From: Alviniconcha marisindica
Taxonomy: Eukaryota; Mollusca; Gastropoda; Provannidae
Direction: 5' to 3'
DNA length: 64,000 bases
Assembly: GCA_018857735.1 (NCBI GenBank)
Contig: JABMCL010002397.1
Location: 105,001 to 169,000 of the forward strand
Positions 23,500 to 36,915 of the stretch are shown piece by piece. Both the position numbers and the translations under genes were made by a program. Position 1 is the first letter of the stretch; every line of letters starts with the position of its first letter. Below the pieces are notes generated by a model. That model was not told the DNA's origin, did no database searches, and was given only the letters and a program-made list of their open reading frames with translations.

Positions 23500-24346
23500 C
23501 TGATCTTGTATCATATTTGTGTTATCCACTGTTAGTGCTTCCAAATATGTCTGCAATCCCCCCCCCCCCTTATCTGACACGGACCCACTCTGGCCCATTT
23601 CATTATGGTCCTGTCCATGCCCTCCTCCTAGCCATGCGGACTCGTTTTGAACAGAAACATTGACCCGACCTTGGGCTCCTCAAAAACACCCCATGTTGGC
23701 ATTTTCTGATACTGTTTTAGCAAGGTACTTTTAATTTTGCATTGAAATACCCTTGGTTTTGTCCTGGCCCATTTTTGAAGTTATTATAGAAACTGCGGAC
23801 GAAACAGTTGTAGTTGGCTGTATTGAAAACGAGTTAAATGGGCAGTTGCCATTGTTCATGCTTTTTTGTAAGTGTTAATGCATGCTTTTGGTTGTTTTGG
23901 TTGGTTCTGTTTTGAATATGATTGCTGTAGTTTGTGATGTTTTGTTATTTGTTGTTCTTGCAATGTTATTTTTTTTTTACGATGTTGAATATTACACCAG
24001 AGTTCTAGTCCCAATGGTCCCAGTTCAGTGTTTCTTTGGATTTTGTTTTGTAACAAGCAAGTGTGACATTTTGATGTGTGAAAGGCTTTAATAACTTTGA
24101 GAAGAGAGCAGTACGACTTTTCTCTTATTTTTTAAATTGTTTGTGAGTAATATTTCAGTGCATCAGTATGTTACAGTGTATACAACCACAGGAGTGGTTT
24201 TACTGATGATATTTTTGTTTTGCCCCCTCCCTGTAACACAAAATTGGGTTTATTCTTGTGTGCGTTTTAAGTTTCCATTTACACGAGTTTCTGTTTTTTA
24301 TTACTTGTAATACTCACTACCTTTGTACCATTAACATGGCTTAGGC
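23500..24346. other. Unassigned sequence before poly(A) signal
   Basis: Mostly unique AT-rich sequence without a supported ORF. It could be the distal 3' UTR of gene 2 if the long transcript ends at 24347. Confidence 0.4.
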
Positions 24347-24352
24347 AATAAA
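24347..24352 (+). terminator. Poly(A) signal AATAAA
   Basis: The context is TTAGGCAATAAAGCTGAAAA, a canonical signal followed by a long C/T-rich and GT-containing stretch. It is a possible distal end for gene 2, which would give a very long, repeat-filled 3' UTR. Confidence 0.35.
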
Positions 24353-24359
24353 GCTGAAA

Positions 24360-24670
24360 ATATTCACCTCTGCTTGCCCCTCTGTCCGTCTGCCTTTATC
24401 TCTTCTCTGTCTTCCTCTATGTCTCTGTTTCTTTGCGTGTGTCTTTAGCTTCTGCCTTTATCTCTTTTCTGTCTTCCTCCATGTCTCTGTTTCTTTGCGT
24501 GTGTTTTTAGCTTCTGCCTTTACCTCTGTTCTGTCTTCCTCCATTTCTCTGTTTCTTTCCTCCGTGTCTCTGTTTCTTTGCGTGTGTCTTTAGCTTCTGC
24601 CTTTGTTCTGTCAGTTTCTCTGCATGTCATTGTGTCTTTAGCTCTGTCTCAGTCTCTCTCTTTTGTCTGA
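24360..24670. repeat. Pyrimidine-rich tandem repeat, about 77 bp
   Basis: Three to four copies of TCTCTGTTTCTTTGCGTGTG TCTTTAGCTTCTGCCTTTA then TCTCTTTTCTGTCTTCCTCC. Strongly strand-asymmetric (C/T on the + strand). Confidence 0.8.
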
Positions 24671-24894
24671 GAGAGTGTGTCATGCTGTGTTTGTGCTTTT
24701 TTATCTAAAGAAAGAAGAAGACAAAAGCCACCCTGTAGGGACTGGTGTAGTGACTAGTCGAATGAAAGACTATACAGCATGAACATCATGAGCAGTAGTA
24801 GTACACGTGATAGGCCAACACTGGGCAAGGCATGGAATTTGGTGTTGGGTGTACGAGTTTTGTGTACTTCTTCTTTTTCCTGGCTGGCAAGGAG

Positions 24895-25835
24895 TCCACG
24901 GCTGGCTGACCCAGGCAGAAATCGGGGTCAACAGACCAGGCAGAAAGCGGGGTCGACAGACCCAGGCAGAAATCAGGGATGACAGACCCAGGCAGAAATC
25001 GGGGACGACAGACCCAGGCAGAAATCAGGGACGACAGACCAGGCAGAAATCAGGGATGACAGACCCAGGCAGAAATCGGGGCGACAGACCCAGGCAGAAA
25101 TCAGGGACGACAGACCCAGGCAGAAATCGGGGACGACAGACCCAGGCAGAAATCAGGGACGACAGACCCAGGCAGAAATCAGGGATGACAGACCCAGGCA
25201 GAAATCGGGGTCGACAGACCCAGGCAGAAATCAGGGACGACAGACCCAGGCAGAAATCAGGGACGACAGACCCAGGCAGAAATCAGGGCGACAGACCCAG
25301 GCAGAAATCGGGACGACAGACCCAGGCAGAAATCAGGGACGACAGACCCAGGCAGAAATCAGGGACGACAGACCCAGGCAGAAATCAGGACGACCCAGGC
25401 AGAATCAGGGGCAGACCCAGGCAGAAATCAGGGACGACAGACCCAGGCAGAAATGGGCGACAGACCAGGCAGAATCAGGGAACAGACCCAGGCAGAAATT
25501 GGGGTCGACAGACCCAGGCAGAAATCAGGGACGACAGACCCAGGCAGAAATTGGGGTCGACAGACCCAGGCAGAAATCCAGGTTGACACACCAGGCAGAA
25601 AGAAAGACCAGGCAGAAATCAGGATTGACAGACCCCAGCAGAAATAGGGGTCGACAGACCAGGCAGAAATCAGGGTCGACAGATGCAGGCAGAAATCAGG
25701 GTCGACAGACGCAAGCAGAAATCTGGGTCAACAGACCAGGCAGAAATCGGGGTTGATGGACCCAGGTAGAAATCGGGGTTGACTGATCCAGGCAGAAATC
25801 AGGATTGACAGACCCAGGCAGAGATCGGGGTTGAT
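24895..25835. repeat. 26-27 bp tandem repeat, about 36 copies
   Basis: The unit is GACAGACCCAGGCAGAAATC with AGGGAC or GGGGTC. Long + strand ORFs (for example 24807-25586, Arg/Gln/Asp-rich) arise from the repeat, break with unit length changes, and show no domain. Confidence 0.95.
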
Positions 25836-27062
25836 AGCTGCCAGTCGTCCAGGAGTGACTCACAAATTAATGGTATTCCTTGCCAACCCCCTGGGGAGGA
25901 CCACCATGCTGGGCCCAAAGCTAAAGGCTAGCAATAGAAGGAACAATCATTTAGACCCTGAAGAAAACCTCTTCAAAATAACACGATGCCTGCTCAGTGA
26001 TGATGAGAGATACACTGGCTAAAACCAAAGGAGACAAATTACACTCATCTGATTGCTGGAATCAGATTTGTGATCAGCGTGCATTCCGTCATGTACAGCA
26101 GTTGACACAGTACCACGTGCATGGTGATCAGAATACTAGTTATTCTTGTATTTTATTGTCCCATCATCTGCATGGTGTCACCTCATGAAGAAGCACACAT
26201 TCAAAATTCTTTTAGAAAAGTTCAAGACCCAAGTTTGTCTAATTCACTGTCAGGTCAAAAACCGTCCACCCAATGCCTGTTCTGGTTCCTGTTTATGTTC
26301 TGTAGGCGCTCGCTACTGGAACCTGCTCAAGTTGCCCATGATCATGAGCAGGGTGAACTATTTTATTCTGCTGTGGGCCTGCGTGGAAAACTGCATCAGC
26401 CCAAACCAACACAGTTAAAAGGTAGGCAGAGGATTTGGAAAAAAGAAGGTGAATGGACCAGGAAGGTAAAATAGAACAAGGAAGAAATTCCTGGCTGTGG
26501 GTGAAGCATGTGAGGCTATGGGAGCCATTTCACAAAACTAGCTTGCTTATGCACTATATGGTATCAAGCTAGCAACAGTTGGAAAAATCCTCCTGAAATG
26601 TTACTTGAAAAACAGGTCACACCAGGTGCGTGCTTGTCGGTAGCCAGCACGCAGAAAGGGACACAATGTTTTTTCATCCTGAGCTCATGACGGATTTGGC
26701 TAGATGCTGCTCTATTATTTTATTTATATGAACACTTGCCGAGCGCCTCATCTCAAGACCAACCTCGAGTGCTTCACAATGGTATCTTAGCACTACTCTC
26801 TGCTTCCAAGCAAATCCAATGCACTCTAGTCATATATGCATGCTGCATGTGCCACATCAAGGAAGAGCTGTTATTTCCCTGTTTATGTGGCTATGTATTT
26901 TTGAAGAGCGAGAGCGGGATTAATTGCGGGAAGACAAGACCAGCCTATGTCTAGTGGTGCCGAAGATTCCTCAGTGTACCATCAATGAGTCACGTTTTGG
27001 TCAGTCGCACACATGTGCATGTGTGCTTGCAAGTATGTATGTGCAATGGCACACCTTCAGAG
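25836..27062. other. Unassigned intergenic sequence
   Basis: Unique sequence with small ORFs (26146-26418, 26121-26474) that match nothing I recognise and overlap each other in different frames. I see no splice-supported gene. Confidence 0.5.
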
Positions 27063-27098
27063 AATAAACGATTCAAAAGACAGTAGCGCTGACAAGTT

Positions 27099-27104
27099 TT
27101 TATT
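27099..27104 (-). terminator. Possible distal poly(A) signal for gene 3
   Basis: On the - strand this reads AATAAA. An AATAAA on the + strand lies only about 30 bases away (27063-27068). It marks one possible 3' limit of the acyltransferase transcript, 13 kb beyond its last secure exon. Confidence 0.2.
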
Positions 27105-27679
27105 ACAATGACTCCACATGACTTCACTTGCACATTACAGGCATGAAGCGCAGTCCCAGGCCAATTGAATCAGACACACTTTACATGACTGGTCACCTTA
27201 ACTGACAACTGTATAAAGCACAGCAACGGGTATCTTGGTTGTACATATGTACAGACTTTTAACACACACATACACGCACACACATACACGCTACGTAAGT
27301 ATACAAATTCCCAAACTGGTACACACCACATGCATTCTAAAAGAACATTTCTGCACAGCAGAGTCTTGAACAGGTATAATTACAGAACAATTATTAAACA
27401 GGTCATGATTTAAATAATGGAATAAAATCGCTTAATATATCAACAAAGTGGCTCAATTAAATTTGAATGTTACGAGGTTTCATATTACCATAACATATTC
27501 CAGCAAACTTGCCACCATGGGTACAGCATCACTGACCACAAATGACAATGTGGACTCCAGAAAAATGAGCCGCACAAACTTGTCCATTTATAACTTACAG
27601 AGCTAGCAATTCATCAAACAAAAACACAATGCCTGAGCATTAAAGAACAAAGTAACGTGCACAATCTCTTCCTTTTTTC

Positions 27680-27935
27680 ATTTGTTGCTGATGAAGCTAG
27701 CAATTCATACTACAAAACAATGCCCAAAATACTGTGCAGTCTCACTTTCTTTTCCTTTTGTAACTTACAAAGGTAGCAACTCATAATATAAAACAACGCC
27801 CAACATACTCTGCACAGTTTCATTTTCTTTTCCATCTGTAACTTACAAAGCCAACAATTCATAATATAAAACAATGCCCAGAATACTGTGCACAGTCTCA
27901 TTTTCTTTTCCATTTGTAAATCATAATACAAAAAA
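27680..27935. repeat. About 77-bp tandem repeat, 3 copies
   Basis: The unit includes ATAAAACAATGCCCAAAATA, CTGTGCACAGTCTCATTTTC, TTTTCCATTTGTAACTTACA and AAG. Confidence 0.85.
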
Positions 27936-30900
27936 GCAACACTAAAGTATTAACGGAAAAAGTATTATGTGCAACCTCCCCCCACCCCTAGCCGCCCCAT
28001 AACTGGGGCCTGTGTGAGGACCTGCCTGAAGTGACGACCATGGTCCAGCGTGGTGTGACCATGTGCCTGCATGAAACGGGTTGGGTGGCGCATGTCCACT
28101 CTGTCACTATGAGATCATTGGAACGGCTCTTGCCACGTGACCTGTCTGCTGAATTATCACAGAGCTTTCATTTACAGCCACCTGTTGACAGGAGCTGTTA
28201 TTATCTCCGGGCAGTTTTTTTATTATTATGTCACATTGCCTAGGCATTTTCCCCCTCTTTTAATTGTTGTTGTCACCCACTGCTGTATTTCAAACCTTAC
28301 GACAGCCACCTCTCCTTTGATCTTACTTAGTTTTACATACTACTCAACACCCCTGCAAAAGAAGATATTCATTGTAGATTTTGATACTATTTCTGAACAC
28401 GCCATGCTAAAGAAAATATTTACTCCAGTCTTTGATGCTATTTCTGAACACCCTATGCAAAAGAAAATATTCATCAGTCCCTTGAACATGTGAGTTGGCT
28501 TCATCATGTATCTTTATACGCCAACTTGAACAAATATAATTTCCTCATACAAGACATCATCACTGAACGAGGCGCACAAGTTAGTAATTGGACTTTTACA
28601 TCCTGTCAGCCACAGGGGGCCACATCAGGATGGTCAAACTCCGTCACAAGCAGATGCACTCTTTAAAGCTTCTCACATGAACCCCTTCTCAAGTCAGTCC
28701 ACAAAACCAATCTCTACACAAACATAAAACGAAACATGAAACACAAATTTTCAAGGAGTTAGTCCATTCATATTACCCCTATCTCTTAAAAGAGCACATA
28801 AGGCTAGGACATGCTGGTATCGTGGAACATTCTGTCTAATTTACTGATACCAGAAAAAATATATGAAAGGAATGAGTACGTAACTTGGTGTTTTATGCCC
28901 AGTGAACCCTTACAGTTATATCTGGGTGAAAAAGGAACGAACAGAAACAATGCAAAATTTAAAAACACTATATAAATGCTCAATGGCAAATACCGGCGCC
29001 ATATGGCAGCAAGCTGCACATACCACCTCCTGTCATCTCCTAGCTGCTCAACAAGAGCCATACAAAAAAGCCTCACTCTTAATGAAAAAAGAATTTTCTG
29101 GAGAACAAAACATTATTCAGGAGAATGGACCATTAGCAGAGAAATGACAAGACAGACAGCACAAGAGGACTAGGCAGAAGAAGAAGAGAGGAGATAGGAA
29201 AGGGGAATCCAAGGACAGCATTGAAACTGCAGACAAGGGAGGAACATCGGACATCCCTGGCCTCCCTTTGGGGAGACGCACACAAAGCTCCCCAGCAGAG
29301 CAAAATACTAACGATTCACCATGGAAATGTTGATTTGCAGTCAGGATATGTCTGGCACTACCCAACATGTTCATTCACGTATTACTACACACTGCAAAAA
29401 CTCAATTCCTTACAGGCACCTTTGCAGGCAATTCTCAAGCTGCGACGGCCCATCACCGTGGTTTGCGATGGACTACAGCAGCGGAGACTTTGGAGATGGT
29501 CACAAGGGGTGGGTGCGGCATAGTTGCCACATAACCAATATTTGTCTTGAACGTATCGAATTAAAACATGCACGTGCGGATTAAAGGAGAACAGAGTCAC
29601 ACCAAGCGTAAAACACGCTGGGACAGGCAGCAAGAAGTGGGGAGACAGAGAAGAGAAGAGAGAAGAGAGTGGAGCTGCAAACAAGCACCACCATTCATCA
29701 GTCATGCCCTTTCTGGTTCTTTACAAGGCTTTCTTCTCTTATCCATCCCTAGAACTCTCCCTTTACTTGGGACAAACTGCACAGTCCCACATAAACACTT
29801 CATCGTTTCTCTGACCACCAATTATATCCTCCTCCTGGTTTTCAATAAGCGTCATGAATGATACATCTGGGCAATATATCAAAGATGCTACAACTGCACC
29901 ATGAGAAATTCTTTTTCAAAGAGATGCTAAACTCATCTTTTCCCTGCCTTTCTGTGCTTTTCAGTGGAGTTCAAGTCACTTTTGATGAGCAGAAACAGCA
30001 TTTGTTAAACACACTGGTAGGGACAGGCAGGCGTGGTTCACTGCATGCAATAGCGACACAGACCACACTGCTTTCTTTTCCCTTGGCCCTTTAACGTTAC
30101 CCACTGGACTGACCTCAGTATTCATTTCAAACATACTGCCCACAACCCCCCCCCCCTTTTTTTTTTATTCAACAAACTTTGTTGCAGAATATGTCCACAT
30201 CCACTTGTGTGGTGCCTTAGACAAAACCTTTTTTTTTTTAATTCAACAAAAATGTAAAAAATGGCAACCCCCCCTCACATACTGGATTTAATGCATCATA
30301 AAATCACTGATCAGTTTATTGAAATTTACAATCTGTAACCAGCCTGATTTCACCATGTTGCTTCATTGCCATCAGACATGCGTTCGCCTTGCTGTGGTTT
30401 CAGTCACACACACATACAAAACCCACATGAGTCGGTTACTTCTGAAAGACAAACAGAATATGACAACAAAACATGCATGATATGAAAAGAAAGAAGAAGC
30501 CAGTTCCACGTTACATGCAATAAATAACCAAAACAAATGGGGTGGGGAAAAAACATGAACAGAAAATAAGTAAATAAAATCCAGCACTTGAAATAACTGC
30601 AGTTAAACAAAACGTTTTCAGCATTCCATGAAATATTCAAGGTATTTTTCACCACCAACTGAAAAAAATAGTCTTCTTTCAAAACTGACTACATTCTCCC
30701 TTCTCTCAGCTGATATCAACTGTTTTCAACAGACAGTAATTACAACAATTTCAAACAAAATCACACACACTTAAAAGATCGACTTGAAACAAGTAGATTA
30801 GTTGTACTGGTAGGGAATGGTTTGAAAAAAAGCTGAACAACAATAAACCAGAACATTCAGGGCATACAGGCATATCCAAATGACACAATTATGCAATGGT

Positions 30901-32090
30901 TTTAAATGAAAATCAATTTCAAGAAAGCAAGTATCAGTAAAGGCACAGCCTTCAGAACGTCCTCCAGAACTTTGGAACAATACAGAACCAGTAATGCTTG
31001 GTATTGGAGAATACAGACATGCATATGCCTCAACATTTAAACCCCACCTAAATCTTCTCTTTCAAGGCATCACTCTTTATCATAAAAAGCAATGCCCCCA
31101 CATTCATTTCTCGTTTCCTTTTTATAAAACAACTGCTGAGCCAACTGCCACTGACAAGTGGAAACTCCCTTCACTTTGAGAGTGGACCCAGGTGACCAAA
31201 GTGGTAAGAATATATACAGCTCAACACAAATCATCATAAAACTTAGGGTTTCTGGTTATGGTTGGTCGTCAAGACTGGTGTAAAAGTGTAAGTTGAACGC
31301 CGCCCTATTGTGCCGTTTCACAGACCTCTCTTGAGCTGCCTCCGGAAGTCAGCCAGTCCTTAGTGTTTGGTCGCAGCCAATTGCACGCCTCAAACTCACC
31401 ACTTGCTTCCTTTTCACACCATGCTCATCACAAAAACACTCTTGCCCATGCATGGAATCGCCAGGAACTCTACAAGCAAATACAACTTTGGGTTTAATCT
31501 CTGTGGCGTTAAAAAAATAAATTAAAAAAAATCTGAAACAGAATCGCTGCTAGCATTCTAAAACAAGATCCAAATACAGAAAGGTTCAAACGAATGGTTA
31601 TCTAAATTAATGTGTATAAGCGTTCGTTTGAACCTTTCTGTGTTTGGATCTCTGAGGCGTTACTTTGAGACTGAAAAAAAAAGGTGCAGGTAATGAAAAC
31701 GGGTACAGAGTAACGGCAATTATAAACATGCACGGCTGGAAAGATGGTTTAACAGCAGTGGCGAAAACTCGAAAGTTATGGTTTTAGAGTTACAAACAGC
31801 CATGTCAACACCCATCATTTAATGGCTTGCATGATTTTTCATGACAGTCAAAGAGAAACAGCCAATTTGGAAAGAATGAATGAGATCCCCAGCAAGTGAG
31901 TGCACTGCGGCCTTCCCTTCCAAATGATCGCTTTCAATCGGTCAGATGACAAAACACTTTGCCACAAACTCTTCCCAACCCTCTCACTTTGTGCCCCCAC
32001 CAGTGGCATTAGCTCAGCTGCAGGCGAGAGAGGCACAGTCGCAACATCTGTGCCACCATAAGGGAATGTGGCAAGGGACCGTGGGCACGT
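27936..32090. other. Unassigned sequence, possibly gene 3 3' UTR or intron
   Basis: Unique AT-rich sequence with only small unsupported ORFs. It contains a short duplication at 28360-28485 (AAGAAGATATTCATTG and TTTCTGAACACGCC words) and the hairpin at 31567-31650. Confidence 0.5.
31567..31650. repeat. 28-bp inverted repeat, hairpin with 28-base loop
   Basis: Arms 31567-31594 and 31623-31650 are reverse complements with a single difference (A-T-A-C versus A-C-A-C core). In RNA the mismatch could be a G-U wobble on one strand. The stem/loop size resembles a pre-miRNA or a tiny MITE remnant. Neither is established. Confidence 0.75.
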
Positions 32091-32620
32091 GTCTACAAAG
32101 ATGATCATTCACTTATATACCATGGGCAAACGTCTACAAAGATGATCAATTCACTTATATACCATGGGCAAACGTCTACAAAGATGATCAATTCACTTAT
32201 ATACCATGGGCAAACGCCTACAAAGATGATCAATTCACTTATATACCATGGGCAAACGTCTACAAAGATGATCAATTCACTTATATACCATGGGCAAACG
32301 CCTACAAAGATGATCAATTCACTTATATACCATGGGCACGTGTCTACAAAGATGATCAATTCACTTATATACCATGGGCAAACGTCTACAAAGATGATCA
32401 ATTCACTTATATACCATGGGCAAACGTCTACAAAGATGATCAATTCACTTATATACCATGGGCAAACGTCTACAAAGATAATCGATAAATTCACTTATAT
32501 ACCATGGGGAAATGTGTATAGATGATCAATTCACTTATATACCATGGGGAAATGTGTATAGATGATCAATTCACTTATATACCATGGGGAAATGTGTACA
32601 AAGATGATCAATTTACTCAT
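32090..32620. repeat. 42-bp tandem repeat, about 12 copies
   Basis: The unit is AAGATGATCAATTCACTTAT ATACCATGGGCAAACGTCTA CA, nearly perfect over nine copies and then changing to GGAAATGTGTATAG. A period divisible by three opens frames on both strands (32142-32525 + and 32105-32494 -). These are not genes. Confidence 0.95.
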
Positions 32621-33745
32621 CATAACCACAGCATGACGAGTCAGTGACTGACACGTTAAACAAGCTGACACTGACAAGGGGGTGCCAACCCCAGGTGGGG
32701 AGAAAACCAACAACATGGGAAGACAACACTGGGATCTGCTGCTTGAAACAGGAAAAAAGTACAAGGCGTGATCAAGTCAAGGTTCCAACAGTGGGCCAAC
32801 TCCACCTGTCATTATTTGACACTGTGTGCGCGTGTGCACATGGTTGTTTTTATGTATGTGTACACACACATCAGTTTTTTAAATGAGACTTACTGCTCAA
32901 ACGCTTACACTGAATTCAGTGAACTGTGAAATTCTTTCTAAAGAATGGTAATGAATGCACACCCAGAGACCAGTTCTCTTCCTTTAACACTACACTCTAT
33001 CTCTTTTATACATGTATCTATATAACATAAATTTGCATGGCTGTGTGCATGTATATGTGTGTGTACATATAAATACAAAAATATGTACATATATACACAG
33101 ACAAAAACACACACCCATACACACAGTCAGTTTTTATTTTGCTAGGCAATTTCTAAAAAAAACGCAATGTCCCAACAAACTGTTCCATGCCAGCAGCAGT
33201 AACAACGCTTAACGTTTTTTCTGTCAACAAGCCATACCTTGGGGAGGTAAAAATCTGGTGCAAACAGATCCAATCACTTGTCTGATTAATGGGACATCAC
33301 AAAATCACACCAGCCAAACATACGCTTTCTGTAATACAGCTGTTTGTGCTGCTACACGGGCATATAATATGCTGGAGACAATTTCACGAAAAAATCAGAA
33401 CAAATGCTTCCAACATCAAAGACAGTTTAAAAGCTCTGCAAACAACAGAGGCAGGTTCCGTGGAAACGGCTGATGTGACAGCAATGTAAGCTCCAGCAGC
33501 TGTTGTGTGCTGATTCAATCAATCACTGGCTGTTATCAATATCATACATTTGCTACAGGAACGCAGGTGTTAAAATGGCACACTGACTGAGTTTTGCTTT
33601 TCTCAGATTCCATGACATATACTGAAGTTACACACATTTAACAGATCAAGGTGGATCAAATCTGACCAAGACCAAATAACAAATTTAAAAGCTACTGCTT
33701 AAAAGACAAGTTGCTAATGATCATAGTGGAAAATTCACTTTCACA
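32621..33745. other. Unassigned sequence
   Basis: Unique AT-rich sequence with ACAC/ATAT-rich stretches near 33000-33125. No supported gene. Confidence 0.5.
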
Positions 33746-33747
33746 TT

Positions 33748-33910
33748 ATGCTCTCTCTCTCTCACACAAACACACTCCTCTCTCTCTCTCTCACACACAC
33801 TCCTCTCTCTCTCTTACACACACACTCCTCTCTCTCTCTCACTCACACACACACTCCTCTCTCTCTCTCTTACACACACACTCCTCTCTCTCTCTCTCAC
33901 ACACACACAG
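33748..33910. repeat. Compound (CT)n-(CA)n array
   Basis: Five or six units of about 26-28 bp, CTCCTCTCTCTCTCTCACAC ACA, giving a pyrimidine-rich + strand. Confidence 0.9.
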
Positions 33911-34044
33911 ACCCTTCCCCACACGCCCATTCCCAAACCATCACATGCACACGAACAAACGTTTCTCGCTTCCATCCACAGACAGGCATCAAGATGAATT
34001 CTCTAAAGCTGTGTGGAAAAGAGGTCAGGAGTAAAAACATCAAC

Positions 34045-34682
34045 ACAAAGGTATCAAACCCACACACAGACACACAGGTATCAAACCCACACATAGACAC
34101 ACAGGTATCAAACCCACACACAGACACACAGGTATCAAACCCCAACACAGACACATAGGTATCAAATTCACACACAGACACACAGGTATCAAACCCCCAC
34201 ACACACACGCAGGTATTAAACACCTACACAGACACACAGGTATCAAACCCACTCACAGACACACAGGTACCAAACCCCTACACAGGTATCAAACCCCTAC
34301 ACAGCCACACAGGTACCAAAGCCCTACACAGGTATCAAACTCCTACACAGACACACAGGTACCAAACCCCTACACAGATACACAGGTATCAAACCCACTC
34401 ACACACAGGTACCAAACCCCTACACAGACACACAGGTATGAAACTCAAACTCACACAGACACACAGGTACCAAACCCCTACAGAGACACACAGGTATCAA
34501 ACCCACACAGACACACAGGTATCAAACCCCTACACAGTCACACAGGTATCAAACCCACACAGACACACAGGTATCAAACCCCTACACAGACACACAGGTA
34601 TCAAACCCACACACAGACACACAGGTATCAAACCCCTACACAGTCACACAGGTATCAAACCCACACACAGACACACAGGAGA
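34045..34682. repeat. 26-27 bp tandem repeat, about 24 copies
   Basis: The unit is CACAGACACACAGGTATCAA ACCCC with CACACA or CTACA variants and sporadic half units. Each unit contains CAG/GTATCA, a weak donor-like word on the + strand. Confidence 0.95.
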
Positions 34683-34939
34683 GGCCTACATCAAATCAAC
34701 AAATGACATGGAGAAAGGATGGGAAATGGCTGGAGAAGACAGCCAATTATGAGCCTTGGTGGTAATGGTGTTAGGACACAGCTGTCTCACGCCATGTCCA
34801 AGGCTTTGTTCTCATACCCCGACTCTGCAACACAGGAAAACAAGAGTAATCATTATGTCGATCGATTGGCTGCCTTAAATTTAATACAGCGCTGTTCTCA
34901 TCGAGTTCTAGTTCAATGTGACTGACATAATGACTGGAG

Positions 34940-35475
34940 CTTTACACAGCGCATTTTTGAATGGCCAAGTGGTGTGCCTGTAGCTTTACACAGCTCATTT
35001 TTGAATGGCCAAGTGGTGTGCCTGTAGCTTTACACAGCACATTTTTGAATGGCCAAGCGGTGTGCCTGTAGCTTTACACAGCACATTTTTGAATGGCCAA
35101 GTGGTGTGCCTGTAGCTTTACACAGCACATTTTTGAATGGCCAAGTGGTGTGCCTGTAGCTTTACACAGCACATTTTTGAATGGCCAAGTGGTGTGCCTG
35201 TAGCTTTACACAGCACATTTTTGAATGGCCAAATGGTATGCCTGTAGCTTTACATAGTGCGTTTTTGAATATCCATCCAAGTGGTGTGCCTGTAGCTTTA
35301 TAGAGCGCATTTTTAAATGGCCATCCAAGTGGTGTGAATGTAGCTTTACACAGCACGTTTTTAAATGGCCAAGTGGTGTGCCTGTAACTTTACACAGTGC
35401 ATTTTTGAATAACCAAGTAGTGTGCCTGTAGCTTTACACAGCACATTTTTTAATATCCATCCAAGTGGTGTACTG
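34940..35475. repeat. 44-bp tandem repeat, about 12 copies
   Basis: The unit is TGTAGCTTTACACAGCACAT TTTTGAATGGCCAAGTGGTG TGCC. The last copies are diverged and carry CATCC insertions. Confidence 0.95.
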
Positions 35476-35819
35476 ACAGTGACAGTGCTGTTTGGTTGCT
35501 ATGAACTGCTGCCATTTCAGCACACATTCTGTGTACGCCACACCATGCACCAGTTTATAGTGTTATTCAAAGCCATATAGGTTCACTTGGCCTTTCATGC
35601 AAACTGGGTTACTGTAGTGTTTCCGTCATCCACCCGACTCTGACATGGACTACACGATCCTCAGCATGCGTAAGTGATCTTTTTGCATGAGTATACATGC
35701 AGGAGACTCGGTTAGTGGTCTCATCCAGAGGGCTTCTGTTCAGTTGGCCCAGAATGTCAACACTGGCATGGTTCCCAGGGACTTGGACTAGAGCCAAATA
35801 AGGACCTTACAAGGACTTG

Positions 35820-35872
35820 TGCAAATACACACACACGCGTGCACACATACACACACGCACACACACACACAC
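35820..35872. repeat. (CA)n microsatellite
   Basis: CA tract with CGCGTG interruptions. It is followed at about 35910 by GGTTCGATCC, a tRNA B-box-like word, without a foldable tRNA. Confidence 0.8.
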
Positions 35873-35989
35873 ATCAGCCAAGGAGATGTATCCCCAATGC
35901 TGCAGGGCAAGGGTTCGATCCTCACAAGAGTGGCCAATTTTTGCCTGTAACCTACTTGTGTGACTGTCAGTGACTGCCAGAAGCTGCGT

Positions 35990-36915
35990 GTTATTGTTAA
36001 GTAGCACTCAGGCCATTGACAGACAGCCAGCTGCATGTCACTGTTAAGTAGCATTCAGGCCAGCCAGGGACAGCCAGCTGCATGTCACTGTTAAGTAGTG
36101 TTCAGGCCAGCCAGGGACAGCCAGCTGCATGTTACTGTTAAGTAGCGTTCAGGCCAGTGACAGCCAGCCAGCTACATGTTACTGTTGAGTAGCGTTCAGG
36201 CCAGTGACAGCCAGCCAGCTGCATGTTACTGTTGAGTAGCGTTCAGGCCAGTGACAGCCAGCCAGCTGCATGTTACTGTTAAGTAGCGTTCAGGCCAGTG
36301 ACAGACATCCAGCTGCATGTTACTGTTAAGTAGCATTCAGGCCAGTGACAGACAGCCAGCTGCATGTTACTGTTAAGTATCCCTCAAGCCAGCCAGGGAC
36401 AGCCAGCTGCATGTTACTGTTAAGTATCCCTCAGGCCAGCCAGGGACAGCCAGCTGCATGTTACTGTTAAGTAGCATTCAGGCCAGTGACAGACAGCCAG
36501 CTGCATGTTACTGTTAAGTATCCCTCAGGCCAGTGACAGACAGAAAGCTGCGTGTTACTGTTAAGTAGCGTTCAGGCCAGTGACAGACAGAAAGCTGCAT
36601 GTTACTGTTAAGTAGCGTTCAGGCCAGTGACAGCCAGCCAGCTGCATGTTACTGTTAAGCAGCGTTCAGGCCAGCCAGCTGCATGTTACTGTTAAGTAGC
36701 GTTCAGGCCAGAGACAGCCAGCCAGCTGCATGTTACTGTTAAGTATCCCTCAGGCCAGTGATGGACAGCCAGCTGCATGTTACTGTTAAGTATCCCTCAG
36801 GCCAGCCAGGGACAGCCAGCTGCATGTTACTGTTAAGTATCCCTCAGGCCAGCCAGGGACAGCCAGCTGCATGTTACTGTTAAGTATCCCTCAGGCCAGC
36901 CAGGGACAGCCAGCA
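35990..36915. repeat. About 47-50 bp tandem repeat, about 19 copies
   Basis: The unit includes CCAGCTGCATGTTACTGTTA, AGTAGCGTTCAGGCCAGTGA and CAGACAG. Two subtypes alternate (GTAGCGTTCAGG and GTATCCCTCAGG) in irregular order. Confidence 0.95.

Noticed and set aside
24807..25756. 259-codon Arg/Gln/Asp-rich ORF
   Set aside because: It comes from a 26-27 bp repeat whose unit-length changes break the frame repeatedly.
32105..32525. Opposed ORFs of 127-129 codons
   Set aside because: Both arise from the 42-bp period, with no start context, splice sites or homology.
35880..35935. B-box-like GGTTCGATCC suggesting a tRNA gene or SINE
   Set aside because: No matching A box at the right distance, no cloverleaf, and no second copy in the window.
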